A stretch of DNA of 20,150 nt, from contig JBELFK010000037.1 in assembly GCA_042092935.1 (NCBI GenBank), forward strand, positions 1-20,150, in the 5' to 3' direction. Shown here in pieces: positions 6,724 to 13,399 of the stretch. The number at the start of each line of letters is the position of its first letter. Position 1 is the first letter of the stretch. The position numbers and the translations under genes are program-made. The notes beneath the pieces were generated by a model that saw only the letters and a list, made by a program, of their open reading frames with translations, ran no database searches and was not told where the DNA came from. This stretch comes from JASMHC01 sp042092935 (GTDB lineage: Bacteria > Pseudomonadota > Alphaproteobacteria > Rhodobacterales > Rhodobacteraceae).

Positions 6724-7200
6724 CTAGCGCTTGAACGTCTCAAGCGTTAACTCGGCGTCGCAAAGCGCGCCATTGTGCGTGCCGACCCAAATATCGAGCC
6801 AACCGTTGGATGGCCGCGTCAATGTGATCTTGGCGTCAAGGTTTCCGTTGTCATCATCATCGTAAAACCAATTCACCGAGCCGGTATTTATCAAGAGGAT
6901 TGAATCGCACTGCGATATCACCGAGATCTCGAGTGCATAATTCTGCATGCCCGAGAGGTTCAGAGAAAAATCGGGCTCGACGGTCACATACCCCGTCCCA
7001 CGGTCCGAGCCGAATTTGATGCCACAGCCCGAGATTTGCTGGTCGCCCCCTGCAATCAGCGAAACGGTTTGCGGATTATAAAGGTCGGCCCCATTCAACT
7101 CATATGTGTCGCCATAGAGATTGGTGTTCGGGCATGCGATGGCAGCGGTCGAAAACCCGCCCAGAAATAGAAAAACGAGAAGTGCGCGTAGATACGGCAT
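6724..7200 (-). CDS. Exported protein of unknown function, PPC-like beta-sandwich
   Basis: The 158-residue protein starts with a signal peptide: hydrophobic 4-16, then STAAIAC, with likely cleavage before or near Cys23. AIAC is a poor lipobox, so a soluble periplasmic or secreted protein is more likely than a lipoprotein. The mature part is beta-rich and has Cys23, 59, 98 and 147, enough for two disulfides. The second half (about 72-155) resembles bacterial pre-peptidase C-terminal (PPC) domains: a GYVTVEPDFSLNLSG strand pair, then NWFYDDDDNGNLDAKITLTRPSNG and a final IWVGT strand. The acidic DDDDNGN loop (114-120) could bind calcium. PPC domains usually sit on secreted proteases, but no protease domain is present. 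The ATG at 7200 is preceded by AGGGGG. It is monocistronic, convergent with the desaturase. The function is not known. Confidence 0.75.
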   Translation of the reverse strand: MPYLRALLVFLFLGGFSTAAIACPNTNLYGDTYELNGADLYNPQTVSLIAGGDQQISGCGIKFGSDRGTGYVTVEPDFSLNLSGMQNYALEISVISQCDSILLINTGSVNWFYDDDDNGNLDAKITLTRPSNGWLDIWVGTHNGALCDAELTLETFKR

Positions 7201-7285
7201 GGAACCCCCTACCCTTGGTATCCGAATATCGGAATACTTTCAGGCTAATCACATTTTCGTGAAAATCAAGCAGAACAAAGGGGGC

Positions 7286-7315
7286 AAAAAAATGGGGCCG
7301 CCCAAAGGCGACCCC
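7286..7315 (-). terminator. Intrinsic terminator of tig
   Basis: On the minus strand, GGGGTCGCC pairs with GGCGGCCCC (nine pairs, one a U-G wobble) around a TTTG loop, followed by ATTTTTTT. It begins 25 bp past the tig stop codon. Confidence 0.85.
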
Positions 7316-7340
7316 AAAATCAACACAGATAAAAGCGTGT

Positions 7341-8672
7341 TTACTCTTCGTCCAAAGCCTCAACAGCTTTTTGAAGATCGTCTTTTGAGACTTCTTTTTC
7401 AGCAACTGTTGCCAGCTCGAAAACATAGTCGACGACTTTGTCTTCAAACAGAGGTGCGCGAAGCTGCTGCTGCATTTCGGCGTTTTGCTGGATGAACTCA
7501 AAGAACTGACGTTCCTGCCCCGGATACTGACGCGCCTGGTTCATGATCGCCTGAGTCATCTCGGCGTCGGTCACCTCGACCTCGGCGCGCTGGCCAAGCT
7601 CGGCCAAGAGCAGTCCAAGACGCACGCGACGTTCGGCCAGACGGTTGTGTTCGTCGGTGGCTTCGATTTCGTCGTGGTCGTGACCGTGAACATCAGGGTT
7701 ATCGTCGTGCCATAGCTGGTGTGCGATCTGCTTTGCCTCGGCTTCAACAAGCGACGGCGGCAGGTCGAACTTGACCAACTCGTCCAGCGCATCGAGAAGT
7801 TTGCGCTTGGTGACAGCGCGGGCTGCACCCACATATTCTGCTTCAAGACGCTCAGAAACCTGCGCGCGCAGGGCTGCAAGATCGTCTGCGCCGAACTTCT
7901 GGGCCAATTCGTCGTTCAGCTCAGCCGCTTTTGGTTCTTTCACGGCTTTGATGGTGCAGGAAAAGACTGCTTCTTTGCCAGCAAGGTTTTCAGCTTGATA
8001 GTCATTGGGGAAAGACACGGTGACGTCTTTTTCCTCGTCAACTTTCACGCCAACCAGTTGCTCTTCAAAACCGGGGATGAAGCTGTTTGAGCCAAGAACC
8101 AGAGGGTAGTCGTCCGCGGCGCCGCCATCAAAGGCTTCACCATCGATTTTACCGAGGAAATCGAGCACAACCTGATCGCCATCTTTGGCCTTCGAGCCTT
8201 TGCGACGGTCTTTGAAATCTTGCGCAGTTTCGGCAAGGTTCGCCAACGCCTCGTCAATCGACGCGTCGTCGGCTTTTACAACCAGACGCTCAAGCGAGAT
8301 GGACTTCAGGTCAACATCCGGAATGGCCGGAAGTGCCTCGTAGCTCATCTCGACATTCACGTCGTCGCCTTCTTTCCAGTCCTCGTTGGTCATTTTGACC
8401 TGAGGCTGAAGCGCAGGGCGGTCGCCTGACTTTTCAAAATGCTCGTTCATGGCACCATCGATGGATTCTTGCATGGCTTCGCCGAGAACGCGCGGGCCAA
8501 ACTGCTTTTTCAGCAGAGCCATAGGAACTTTGCCTTTACGGAAGCCCTTCATTTCGATGTCTGGCGCTGCTTCAGCCAGCTTTTCGTTGACTTTACCGTC
8601 AAGCTCAGCGGCGGTAACGGTGATCGAATAACCGCGCTTGAGGCCTTCGTTCAGGGTCTCGGTGACTTGCAT
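7341..8672 (-). CDS. tig: Trigger factor (ribosome-associated chaperone and prolyl isomerase)
   Basis: Binds ribosomal protein L23 at the exit tunnel and shields nascent chains. With the ATG at 8672 the protein has 443 residues, the usual length. The N-terminal ribosome-binding domain shows the signature GFRKGKVP at 43-50. The FKBP-type isomerase domain follows (about 150-245, with GDQVVLDFLGKIDGEAFDGG), and then the helical C-terminal chaperone domain. An insertion rich in His and Asp (DNPDVHGHDHDEIEATDEHN) lies in the C-terminal domain. The frame stays open upstream to 8759, but the 8672 start fits the family (MQVTETLNEGLKRGYSI) and has GAGGA seven bases upstream. The usual neighbours clpP-clpX are absent. 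It is transcribed alone and has its own terminator. Confidence 0.97.
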   Translation of the reverse strand: MQVTETLNEGLKRGYSITVTAAELDGKVNEKLAEAAPDIEMKGFRKGKVPMALLKKQFGPRVLGEAMQESIDGAMNEHFEKSGDRPALQPQVKMTNEDWKEGDDVNVEMSYEALPAIPDVDLKSISLERLVVKADDASIDEALANLAETAQDFKDRRKGSKAKDGDQVVLDFLGKIDGEAFDGGAADDYPLVLGSNSFIPGFEEQLVGVKVDEEKDVTVSFPNDYQAENLAGKEAVFSCTIKAVKEPKAAELNDELAQKFGADDLAALRAQVSERLEAEYVGAARAVTKRKLLDALDELVKFDLPPSLVEAEAKQIAHQLWHDDNPDVHGHDHDEIEATDEHNRLAERRVRLGLLLAELGQRAEVEVTDAEMTQAIMNQARQYPGQERQFFEFIQQNAEMQQQLRAPLFEDKVVDYVFELATVAEKEVSKDDLQKAVEALDEE

Positions 8673-8729
8673 GTGCTTCCTCGTATAGGCTGACAGGCCA
8701 CCCGTGCGGTCGCCTGATAAAATCTGCGT

Positions 8730-8759
8730 CTTACTAATTTGCATGGCACATGGGATCAA
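8730..8759 (-). promoter_or_regulatory. Candidate promoter of tig
   Basis: The minus strand reads TTGATCC (8753-8759), then TAAG at 8730-8733 with 19 bp after TGATCC. It can be read as a weak sigma-70 promoter (TTGATC-17-TAGTAA) or as resembling the TGATCC-type -35 of RpoE/ChrR ECF promoters. Neither reading is strong. Confidence 0.25.
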
Positions 8760-8830
8760 GCAGGAAATGAAGGCCGATCCGCGCTTTCAACATATTTTGG
8801 CCACCTAGCCCAAAGCACCCCGTCAAAGGG

Positions 8831-9355
8831 CTAGTTTAGCCCGCGTAGCTGGCGGCTTCGCTTCAAATCGCGAGAGGCATCCGAAAGCCAAATGCCCAAC
8901 ACTTTCGGGGAAATGTTTTCATAGACTATGTCGCAAACCTGTTCATTGTTTAGCTTAAATCGCAGGCGGTTGGGAGTGTCTGCAATCGCCAGATAGACAT
9001 CGCCTTTCTGGACCGATTTGAAGCATTCGCCAAGTATGATAGGTAGCTCTGAATGATCCTCATCAGGTGTGCCCATGCGCGCCACCTCGTTCAAGGTGGC
9101 GGACACCAACAACTCGCCCGAGAAGCTTCGCAAATAGCCGAGCTCCAACGCAAAAGGGTATTGCCATGCAAAGCTGTCCTCAGTGGAATACAGGCTGGCT
9201 TGGTAGAGACTGACACCCAATACTTTGTATAGTGCCGAGCCCTTTTTGGTCGCTTCAAGGACCAGAAGATCGTCCGAGCCCTCAAGAGTCCCCTGCGCCT
9301 GCGCGCCCGAACATCCCAATAAGAAGAAGCATAAAGCGGCTATTTTTTGCATCAT
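8831..9355 (-). CDS. Exported chalcone-isomerase-like protein
   Basis: The 174-residue protein has an N-terminal export signal (K4, hydrophobic 5-13) ending in AQAQ, with likely cleavage after Ala20; LLGC at 12-15 could instead be a lipobox. The mature part fits the bacterial chalcone-isomerase-like family: LYKVLGVSLYQASLYS, the central YPFALELGYLRSFSGELL segment and the late RFKLNN...ISPKVLGIWLSD section. Bacterial members are not known to make flavonoids; in several gammaproteobacteria such genes occur near cyclopropane-fatty-acid-synthase-like and flavin amine-oxidase-like genes. The ATG at 9355 is chosen over a GTG at 9364 because GAG lies eight bases upstream. It begins 25 bp after the MFS carrier gene, so cotranscription is likely. 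The molecular function is unknown; a role in lipid modification is inference. Confidence 0.75.
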   Translation of the reverse strand: MMQKIAALCFFLLGCSGAQAQGTLEGSDDLLVLEATKKGSALYKVLGVSLYQASLYSTEDSFAWQYPFALELGYLRSFSGELLVSATLNEVARMGTPDEDHSELPIILGECFKSVQKGDVYLAIADTPNRLRFKLNNEQVCDIVYENISPKVLGIWLSDASRDLKRSRQLRGLN

Positions 9356-9380
9356 GGTCGTCACTCATCAGAATTACATT

Positions 9381-10628
9381 TTACGATATCGCACTGGGCG
9401 CCCTGCCCGCCTGATCCAGCAATCCTTTTGGATGCATGACGCGCCATAGCCACCAGATAGCGAGTAGCTTTAAAGCGGCAGGCAAAAGCGCGTAGGACAG
9501 TCCAAGTGCAAACAACTCTTGCGAACCGTTTATCCTGTTCGGGTCAAAACCGGCAAGTGACAACAAAGGCAGCACGACGCCTGCAGCGATCGCCAAGGAG
9601 GCTTTATTGGCAAAGCTCCAAAGGCCAAAACCAATTGCAGGGTTTTGATTACTACGGGCCTGAAAACTCGAAAACATCGCAGGCAACAAAATCATGTCCG
9701 CGCCAAGCGATGCCCCTGACAGGATACAGACGACGAAGAATAAGACGGACGCCCCTTGAGGCAGCAAAAAGGCCCAACAGAAACTTAAGATTGCCAGTAT
9801 CATGCCGATGAGCAGCGTTTTTGAAGCGCCCAGTTTGAGCGCCAAGGGCTTCCACACAAGAACAGATAGGGCGGCCGCCCCGAAAAACGACATCAAGAAT
9901 GGACCCGTAAACGCTGGAGCACCTAGCCGAAGTTCGACAAAGAAAACGAATAGGGTCGACGACACCGCGACCGGTAGAGAATTCAGAAATGCCAAGACCA
10001 AGAAGCTGCGCAAGGCATCGTTGGCGATGAGTTCCCGAAAACTCGGCAAAGCCAGAGGCGTGCTGTACCAGCGACCACGCATTCCGAGATAGGCAAACAC
10101 AAGAGCGGCTGCAAATACCATCGCAAAGCCCGCATAGCCGTCTCCGGGCAAAACAAAGGGCAGTATGGAAGCCAGAAGAATGCCGGTCAGCGCGCCCCCT
10201 TCCCTTGCAGTTGCAAGCGAGACATGACTATGGCCGTGCGCCCGACTGACTCCGTCAGAATAGAGCAAAATCGTCAGTGCCGAGTAGCCTGTAAAGGCGA
10301 GTGCAAGGCCCACAGAAATCCAAGCCAAAGGGGCAAACGGGGAGGCGATCACAAAAATGCCAAGCATCCCTAATGCCAAAGCTCCAACAGACAGCAAGGC
10401 TGCGATACTTTGGCTACGCCTGCTTTTACCGACGATCGCGCCAAGCAGAGGGTCTTGGATGAAGTCAAGACATCGCAGAATAATCAAAACGCCACCAAGC
10501 GCTGCCAACCCGATGCCATAGGTTTCAGACAGGAACGCAGGCAGATGGATATAAAGTGGAATGCCAGCTGACGCCAAAACGGCGGAAAATGCAGAGTAGC
10601 GAAAAATGTCGTTTGTTGTATTTGGCAT
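9381..10628 (-). CDS. MFS carrier of the glycoside-pentoside-hexuronide (GPH/MFS_2) type
   Basis: The 415-residue polytopic protein has about 12 predicted membrane helices. The loop after helix 2, RCLDFIQDPLLGAIVGK, matches the GPH-type signature (R-x-x-D-x-x-x-DP-x-x-G). Classic GPH carriers are cation-coupled sugar symporters, but related proteins are found beside lipid-modification genes, so the substrate may not be a sugar. The ATG at 10628 has only a weak ribosome site (AAGAAAAG). It leads a two-gene unit with the chalcone-isomerase-like gene. A perfect 13-bp inverted repeat lies 6 bp upstream of the start. Sampled lines of this gene have about 52-55% G+C, against roughly 57-70% in gyrA, which may point to a different history. 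The fold and family are clear; the substrate is not. Confidence 0.85.
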   Translation of the reverse strand: MPNTTNDIFRYSAFSAVLASAGIPLYIHLPAFLSETYGIGLAALGGVLIILRCLDFIQDPLLGAIVGKSRRSQSIAALLSVGALALGMLGIFVIASPFAPLAWISVGLALAFTGYSALTILLYSDGVSRAHGHSHVSLATAREGGALTGILLASILPFVLPGDGYAGFAMVFAAALVFAYLGMRGRWYSTPLALPSFRELIANDALRSFLVLAFLNSLPVAVSSTLFVFFVELRLGAPAFTGPFLMSFFGAAALSVLVWKPLALKLGASKTLLIGMILAILSFCWAFLLPQGASVLFFVVCILSGASLGADMILLPAMFSSFQARSNQNPAIGFGLWSFANKASLAIAAGVVLPLLSLAGFDPNRINGSQELFALGLSYALLPAALKLLAIWWLWRVMHPKGLLDQAGRAPSAIS

Positions 10629-10634
10629 AAGACT

Positions 10635-10672
10635 TTTCTTAGGTTCGTATTCTTTACGCCGAACCTAAGAAA
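10635..10672. promoter_or_regulatory. Perfect 13-bp inverted repeat upstream of the MFS gene (operator candidate)
   Basis: Arms at 10635-10647 and 10660-10672 (TTTCTTAGGTTCG and its exact complement) are separated by 12 bp. The inner edge lies 6 bp from the MFS start codon. There is no T-run on either side, so it does not look like a terminator. It may be an operator or a 5'-leader hairpin. Confidence 0.7.
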
Positions 10673-10680
10673 TTGGATTA
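10651..10680 (-). promoter_or_regulatory. Possible ECF-type promoter of the MFS/chalcone-isomerase-like unit
   Basis: The minus strand reads TAATCC (10675-10680), 18 bp, then TAAAGA (10651-10656). The TAATCC box is one base from the TGATCC -35 associated with RpoE/ChrR promoters in Rhodobacter. The presumed -10 lies between the two arms of the inverted repeat. This is recalled consensus applied by eye. Confidence 0.3.
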
Positions 10681-10811
10681 TTTTAAAGGGCTTTGCGACC
10701 TCAAATGTTCGGGCCCATGTCCACTCGCCTAGCATTCTTTGAGGCAATTTTTTTCAATTCACCCTTAAATTGCACGACTTCATTACTATATGTAGTGACA
10801 AGAGCCAAATT

Positions 10812-10840
10812 TTGGCCATAAAGAGCACATGTTGTAACTT
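10812..10840 (+). promoter_or_regulatory. Candidate promoter of the YqiJ-like/flotillin operon
   Basis: TTGGCC (10812-10817), a 17-bp spacer and TAACTT (10835-10840). A 13-bp palindrome GCCAAA-T-TTTGGC (10804-10816) overlaps the -35 box. The rest of the 231-bp divergent gap is AT-rich and otherwise unremarkable. Confidence 0.35.
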
Positions 10841-10859
10841 TTTCCCGTAGGATTCTATT

Positions 10860-11606
10860 TTGACGATAGTTGAGTTTCTTGCACACCCCGGTCTTCGCCC
10901 ATTTGAACTGGCTGTTGGCCTTGTTGCCGCGCTTTTGATTATTGAGGTCATTGCCAATCAGTTGGGTTTAAGTTTGCTTGGTGAAAACGAAGCCGAAATG
11001 GATGTGGATGCAGACGTCGATTTGGGCTTTGATTTTGACACCGACGTGGACTTCGACGCCGAGTCTGCCCTCGAATTTTCAGCTTCGACGGACGCGGACC
11101 TCGCTGAGTTGGCCGATGTAGAGCCTGATGCCGCGGACCTCTCGGCTGAGGGCGGATTTATGTCGTGGCTGGGCATTGGCGACGTTCCCTTGATAATCTG
11201 GTTCACCGGCACACTGACGGCCTTTGGGCTTGTGGGCTACTTCCTGCAACTTGGCGCAAGCACTCTGCTGGGCAGCCCGATTGGCGCTGGTTTAGCGGTT
11301 CTCATCTCGCTCGTTCCCGGGGTCGCGCTTGGTGGACGTTTATCGCGCCTGATCGGCTGGATTTTCCCAAAGAACGTCTCGTCCGCGATTTCCCGACGCT
11401 CTTACGGCAAGCGTCGCGGAGTCATTACTGTCGGCACCGCAACCCACGACACCCCCGCCCAGGCGCGGTTTGTCGATGGATACGGCAATTTTCACTACGC
11501 GATGGTCGTGCCCCTGGATGCGAATGAGCAAATCTCGCAGGGCAGCCAAGTCGCAATCTTCAAGTCCCGCGACGGGGTCCTGAAGGCCGTTAAGATTTCA
11601 GAATAA
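10860..11606 (+). CDS. YqiJ-like membrane protein with C-terminal OB-fold (NfeD-related)
   Basis: The 248-residue membrane protein is the expected partner of the flotillin encoded 32 bp downstream; YqiJ/NfeD-type proteins commonly pair with flotillin-like proteins. Helices are at about 14-34, 109-131 and 142-160. The soluble C-terminal part (about 180-246) reads as an OB-fold: RRGVITVGTATHDTPAQARF, then MVVPLD and QGSQVAIFKSRDGVLKAV. Between helix 1 and helix 2 is an acidic, repetitive linker (about 42-98) alternating Asp with Val, Leu, Phe or Ala. The start is TTG at 10860: no ATG or GTG is near, and AGGA sits seven bases upstream. The family assignment is by architecture and neighbour. The two probably act together at the membrane. 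Confidence 0.8.
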   Translation: MTIVEFLAHPGLRPFELAVGLVAALLIIEVIANQLGLSLLGENEAEMDVDADVDLGFDFDTDVDFDAESALEFSASTDADLAELADVEPDAADLSAEGGFMSWLGIGDVPLIIWFTGTLTAFGLVGYFLQLGASTLLGSPIGAGLAVLISLVPGVALGGRLSRLIGWIFPKNVSSAISRRSYGKRRGVITVGTATHDTPAQARFVDGYGNFHYAMVVPLDANEQISQGSQVAIFKSRDGVLKAVKISE

Positions 11607-11638
11607 CTAAAACCCCCTTTTCAAACAGGAGTATAAAT

Positions 11639-13339
11639 ATGGCGGATATCGTTGGTACGCTTTTGATCCCTATTGCAATCATTGTGATGTTCCTACTGTT
11701 CGTAGGATTGGTCATGTCGCGGCTATATAAACGCGCAACGCGCGAGGTGAGCCTTGTGAAAACCGGTGCCGGTGGGCGGCGCGTGATTATGGACGGCGGT
11801 GCGATCATCATCCCGTTGCTGCACGAAGTCAGCCCCGTCAACATGAAGACCCTCCGTCTTGAGGTCAGCCGCACAGGCGAGGCCAGCCTGATTACCCGTG
11901 ACCGGATGCGGGTTGATGTGGGTGTCGAGTTTTACGTCTCGGTGAACGCGACCGAAGATGGCATCGCCCGCGCTGCCCAGACGCTCGGCAATCGGACGTT
12001 CTTTGTCGATCAATTGCGTGAGTTGATTGAAGGCAAGCTGATCGATGGCCTGCGTGCTGTCGCTGCAAAGATGAGCATGGACGAATTGCATGAGAACAGA
12101 TCGGATTTCGTGCAGCAGGTGCAAAACGCCGTGTCCGAGGATTTGCTCAAGAACGGTCTCGAACTTGAATCGGTGTCCTTGACCGCGCTCGACCAGACGC
12201 CGTTTGAGAGCCTTGATGAAAACAACGCCTTTAACGCCGTTGGTATGCGCCAACTCGCCGAGGTGATTGCGGATTCCAAAAAGAAGCGTGCGTTGATCGA
12301 TGCCGAGGCTGACACCGCCGTTCGCCAAGCGGCGATGGAGGCTGCAAAACGCAAACTTGAGATTGATCGCGAAGAAGAACAGGCGAAAATCGCTCAGATA
12401 CAGGAAATTGAAACGCTGCGGGCAGCGCAAGAGGCTGAGATCGCCCTGCGTCGTGCGGACGCCGAGCGGGAATCCGAAGAGGCCCGTATTTCGAAAGAAC
12501 GCACTGTGCGCGAGGCCGAAATCCAGCGCGAAGAGGCGATCCGCGCGGCAGAAATCTCGAAAGAACGCCAGATTGAGGTTGCCGACCAGGAGCGTCAGAT
12601 CATCGTCGCCAAGAAATCGGAAGAGGAAAGCCATGCGCGCGCCTCGGCCGACCATGCGCGCTCTGAGGCTGTAAAGGCCACGGAATCCATCGCCACCGCC
12701 CGCCAACTGGCCGAAGCGGAACGTTCAAAGCGTATTGCGATCATTGACGCCGAGCGTGAGGCCGAAAAAGCTGCAACGCAAATTCGTTTGGCGGCAACAG
12801 CGCAAAAGGATGCAGCGGCTGACCGTGCTGATGCACTGCGTGAGGAAGCCACGGCTGAAGCCGACGCGATCAAGATCCGCGCCGAGGCGAACAAACTTGA
12901 CAAGCTGGCCGAGGCCGAAGGTACGCGCGCACTCGTGGATGCAGACAATGCGATTTCTGAAGAAATCGTCGCGATGAAAATCCAACTCGCGCGTCTGCAA
13001 GCGCTGCCTGAGATCGTTGCTCAGATGGTGAAACCCGCCGAAAAGATCGAGTCGATCAAGATCCACCAAGTGTCGGGTCTCGGTGGCATCGGCCAGGGGT
13101 CTGGCGAGCCGGTTCAAGCCAATGCGGGCACTCCGGTCACGCAGGCCGTTGATGCGATCGGCAGCATGGCGTTTCAACTTCCAGCCCTAAAGAAGCTGGG
13201 CGAGGAAGTCGGGATAAGTCTAGAGGGCGGGCTTGCCGGCATCGTCTTGGACGACGCTCCGTCACCGACACCGGCGGCGCCGCAAAATCTGAATGGGGCT
13301 GAATCCGCCCCGAGCGCTGACACACTCCCGGCCGAGTAA
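11639..13339 (+). CDS. yqiK: Flotillin family protein (YqiK/FloT type)
   Basis: The 566-residue membrane scaffold protein is of the type that organises ordered membrane microdomains and affects membrane fluidity and protein assemblies. An N-terminal helix (about 4-27) is followed by the SPFH/band-7 domain (about 30-195, with KTGAGGRRVIMDGG and VDVGVEFYVSV). A long Ala/Glu/Arg-rich coiled coil then runs from about 210 to 440, and a flotillin C-terminal part carries a Gly- and Pro-rich tail. The length is close to E. coli YqiK (about 553). The ATG at 11639 has AGGAG seven bases upstream. It is cotranscribed with the YqiJ-like gene. Plain stomatin or HflK are less likely because of the long flotillin coiled coil. 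Confidence 0.92.
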   Translation: MADIVGTLLIPIAIIVMFLLFVGLVMSRLYKRATREVSLVKTGAGGRRVIMDGGAIIIPLLHEVSPVNMKTLRLEVSRTGEASLITRDRMRVDVGVEFYVSVNATEDGIARAAQTLGNRTFFVDQLRELIEGKLIDGLRAVAAKMSMDELHENRSDFVQQVQNAVSEDLLKNGLELESVSLTALDQTPFESLDENNAFNAVGMRQLAEVIADSKKKRALIDAEADTAVRQAAMEAAKRKLEIDREEEQAKIAQIQEIETLRAAQEAEIALRRADAERESEEARISKERTVREAEIQREEAIRAAEISKERQIEVADQERQIIVAKKSEEESHARASADHARSEAVKATESIATARQLAEAERSKRIAIIDAEREAEKAATQIRLAATAQKDAAADRADALREEATAEADAIKIRAEANKLDKLAEAEGTRALVDADNAISEEIVAMKIQLARLQALPEIVAQMVKPAEKIESIKIHQVSGLGGIGQGSGEPVQANAGTPVTQAVDAIGSMAFQLPALKKLGEEVGISLEGGLAGIVLDDAPSPTPAAPQNLNGAESAPSADTLPAE

Positions 13340-13357
13340 GCTGGGTGTAAACAGCAA

Positions 13358-13387
13358 AAAGGGGTGCCGACGACGTGGCACCCCTTT
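13358..13387. terminator. Bidirectional terminator between flotillin and the small exported protein gene
   Basis: Perfect 11-bp stem (13358-13368 with 13377-13387) and 8-base loop. On the minus strand it is followed by TTTTTGC; on the plus strand the T-run is only TTT. It probably serves both convergent genes, and the minus-strand gene better. Confidence 0.8.
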
Positions 13388-13399
13388 CAGAACCTGTTG

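Noticed and set aside
8673..8759. In-frame N-terminal extension of trigger factor by 29 codons
   Set aside because: The family N-terminus begins at 8672 with a good ribosome site; the extension lies over the likely promoter.
8805..8834. CTAGCCC...GGGCTAG inverted repeat at the end of the chalcone-isomerase-like gene
   Set aside because: The arms are only 7 bp with a 16-base loop, the repeat overlaps the stop codon, and there is no T-run; too weak to call a terminator.
10699..10745. CCTCAAA...TTTGAGG pair in the divergent gap
   Set aside because: Seven-base arms about 30 bp apart are expected by chance in AT-rich sequence.
11723..12706. Minus-strand open frame of 327 codons across the flotillin gene
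   Set aside because: Shadow of the repetitive Ala/Glu-rich coding sequence; no plausible product or ribosome site.
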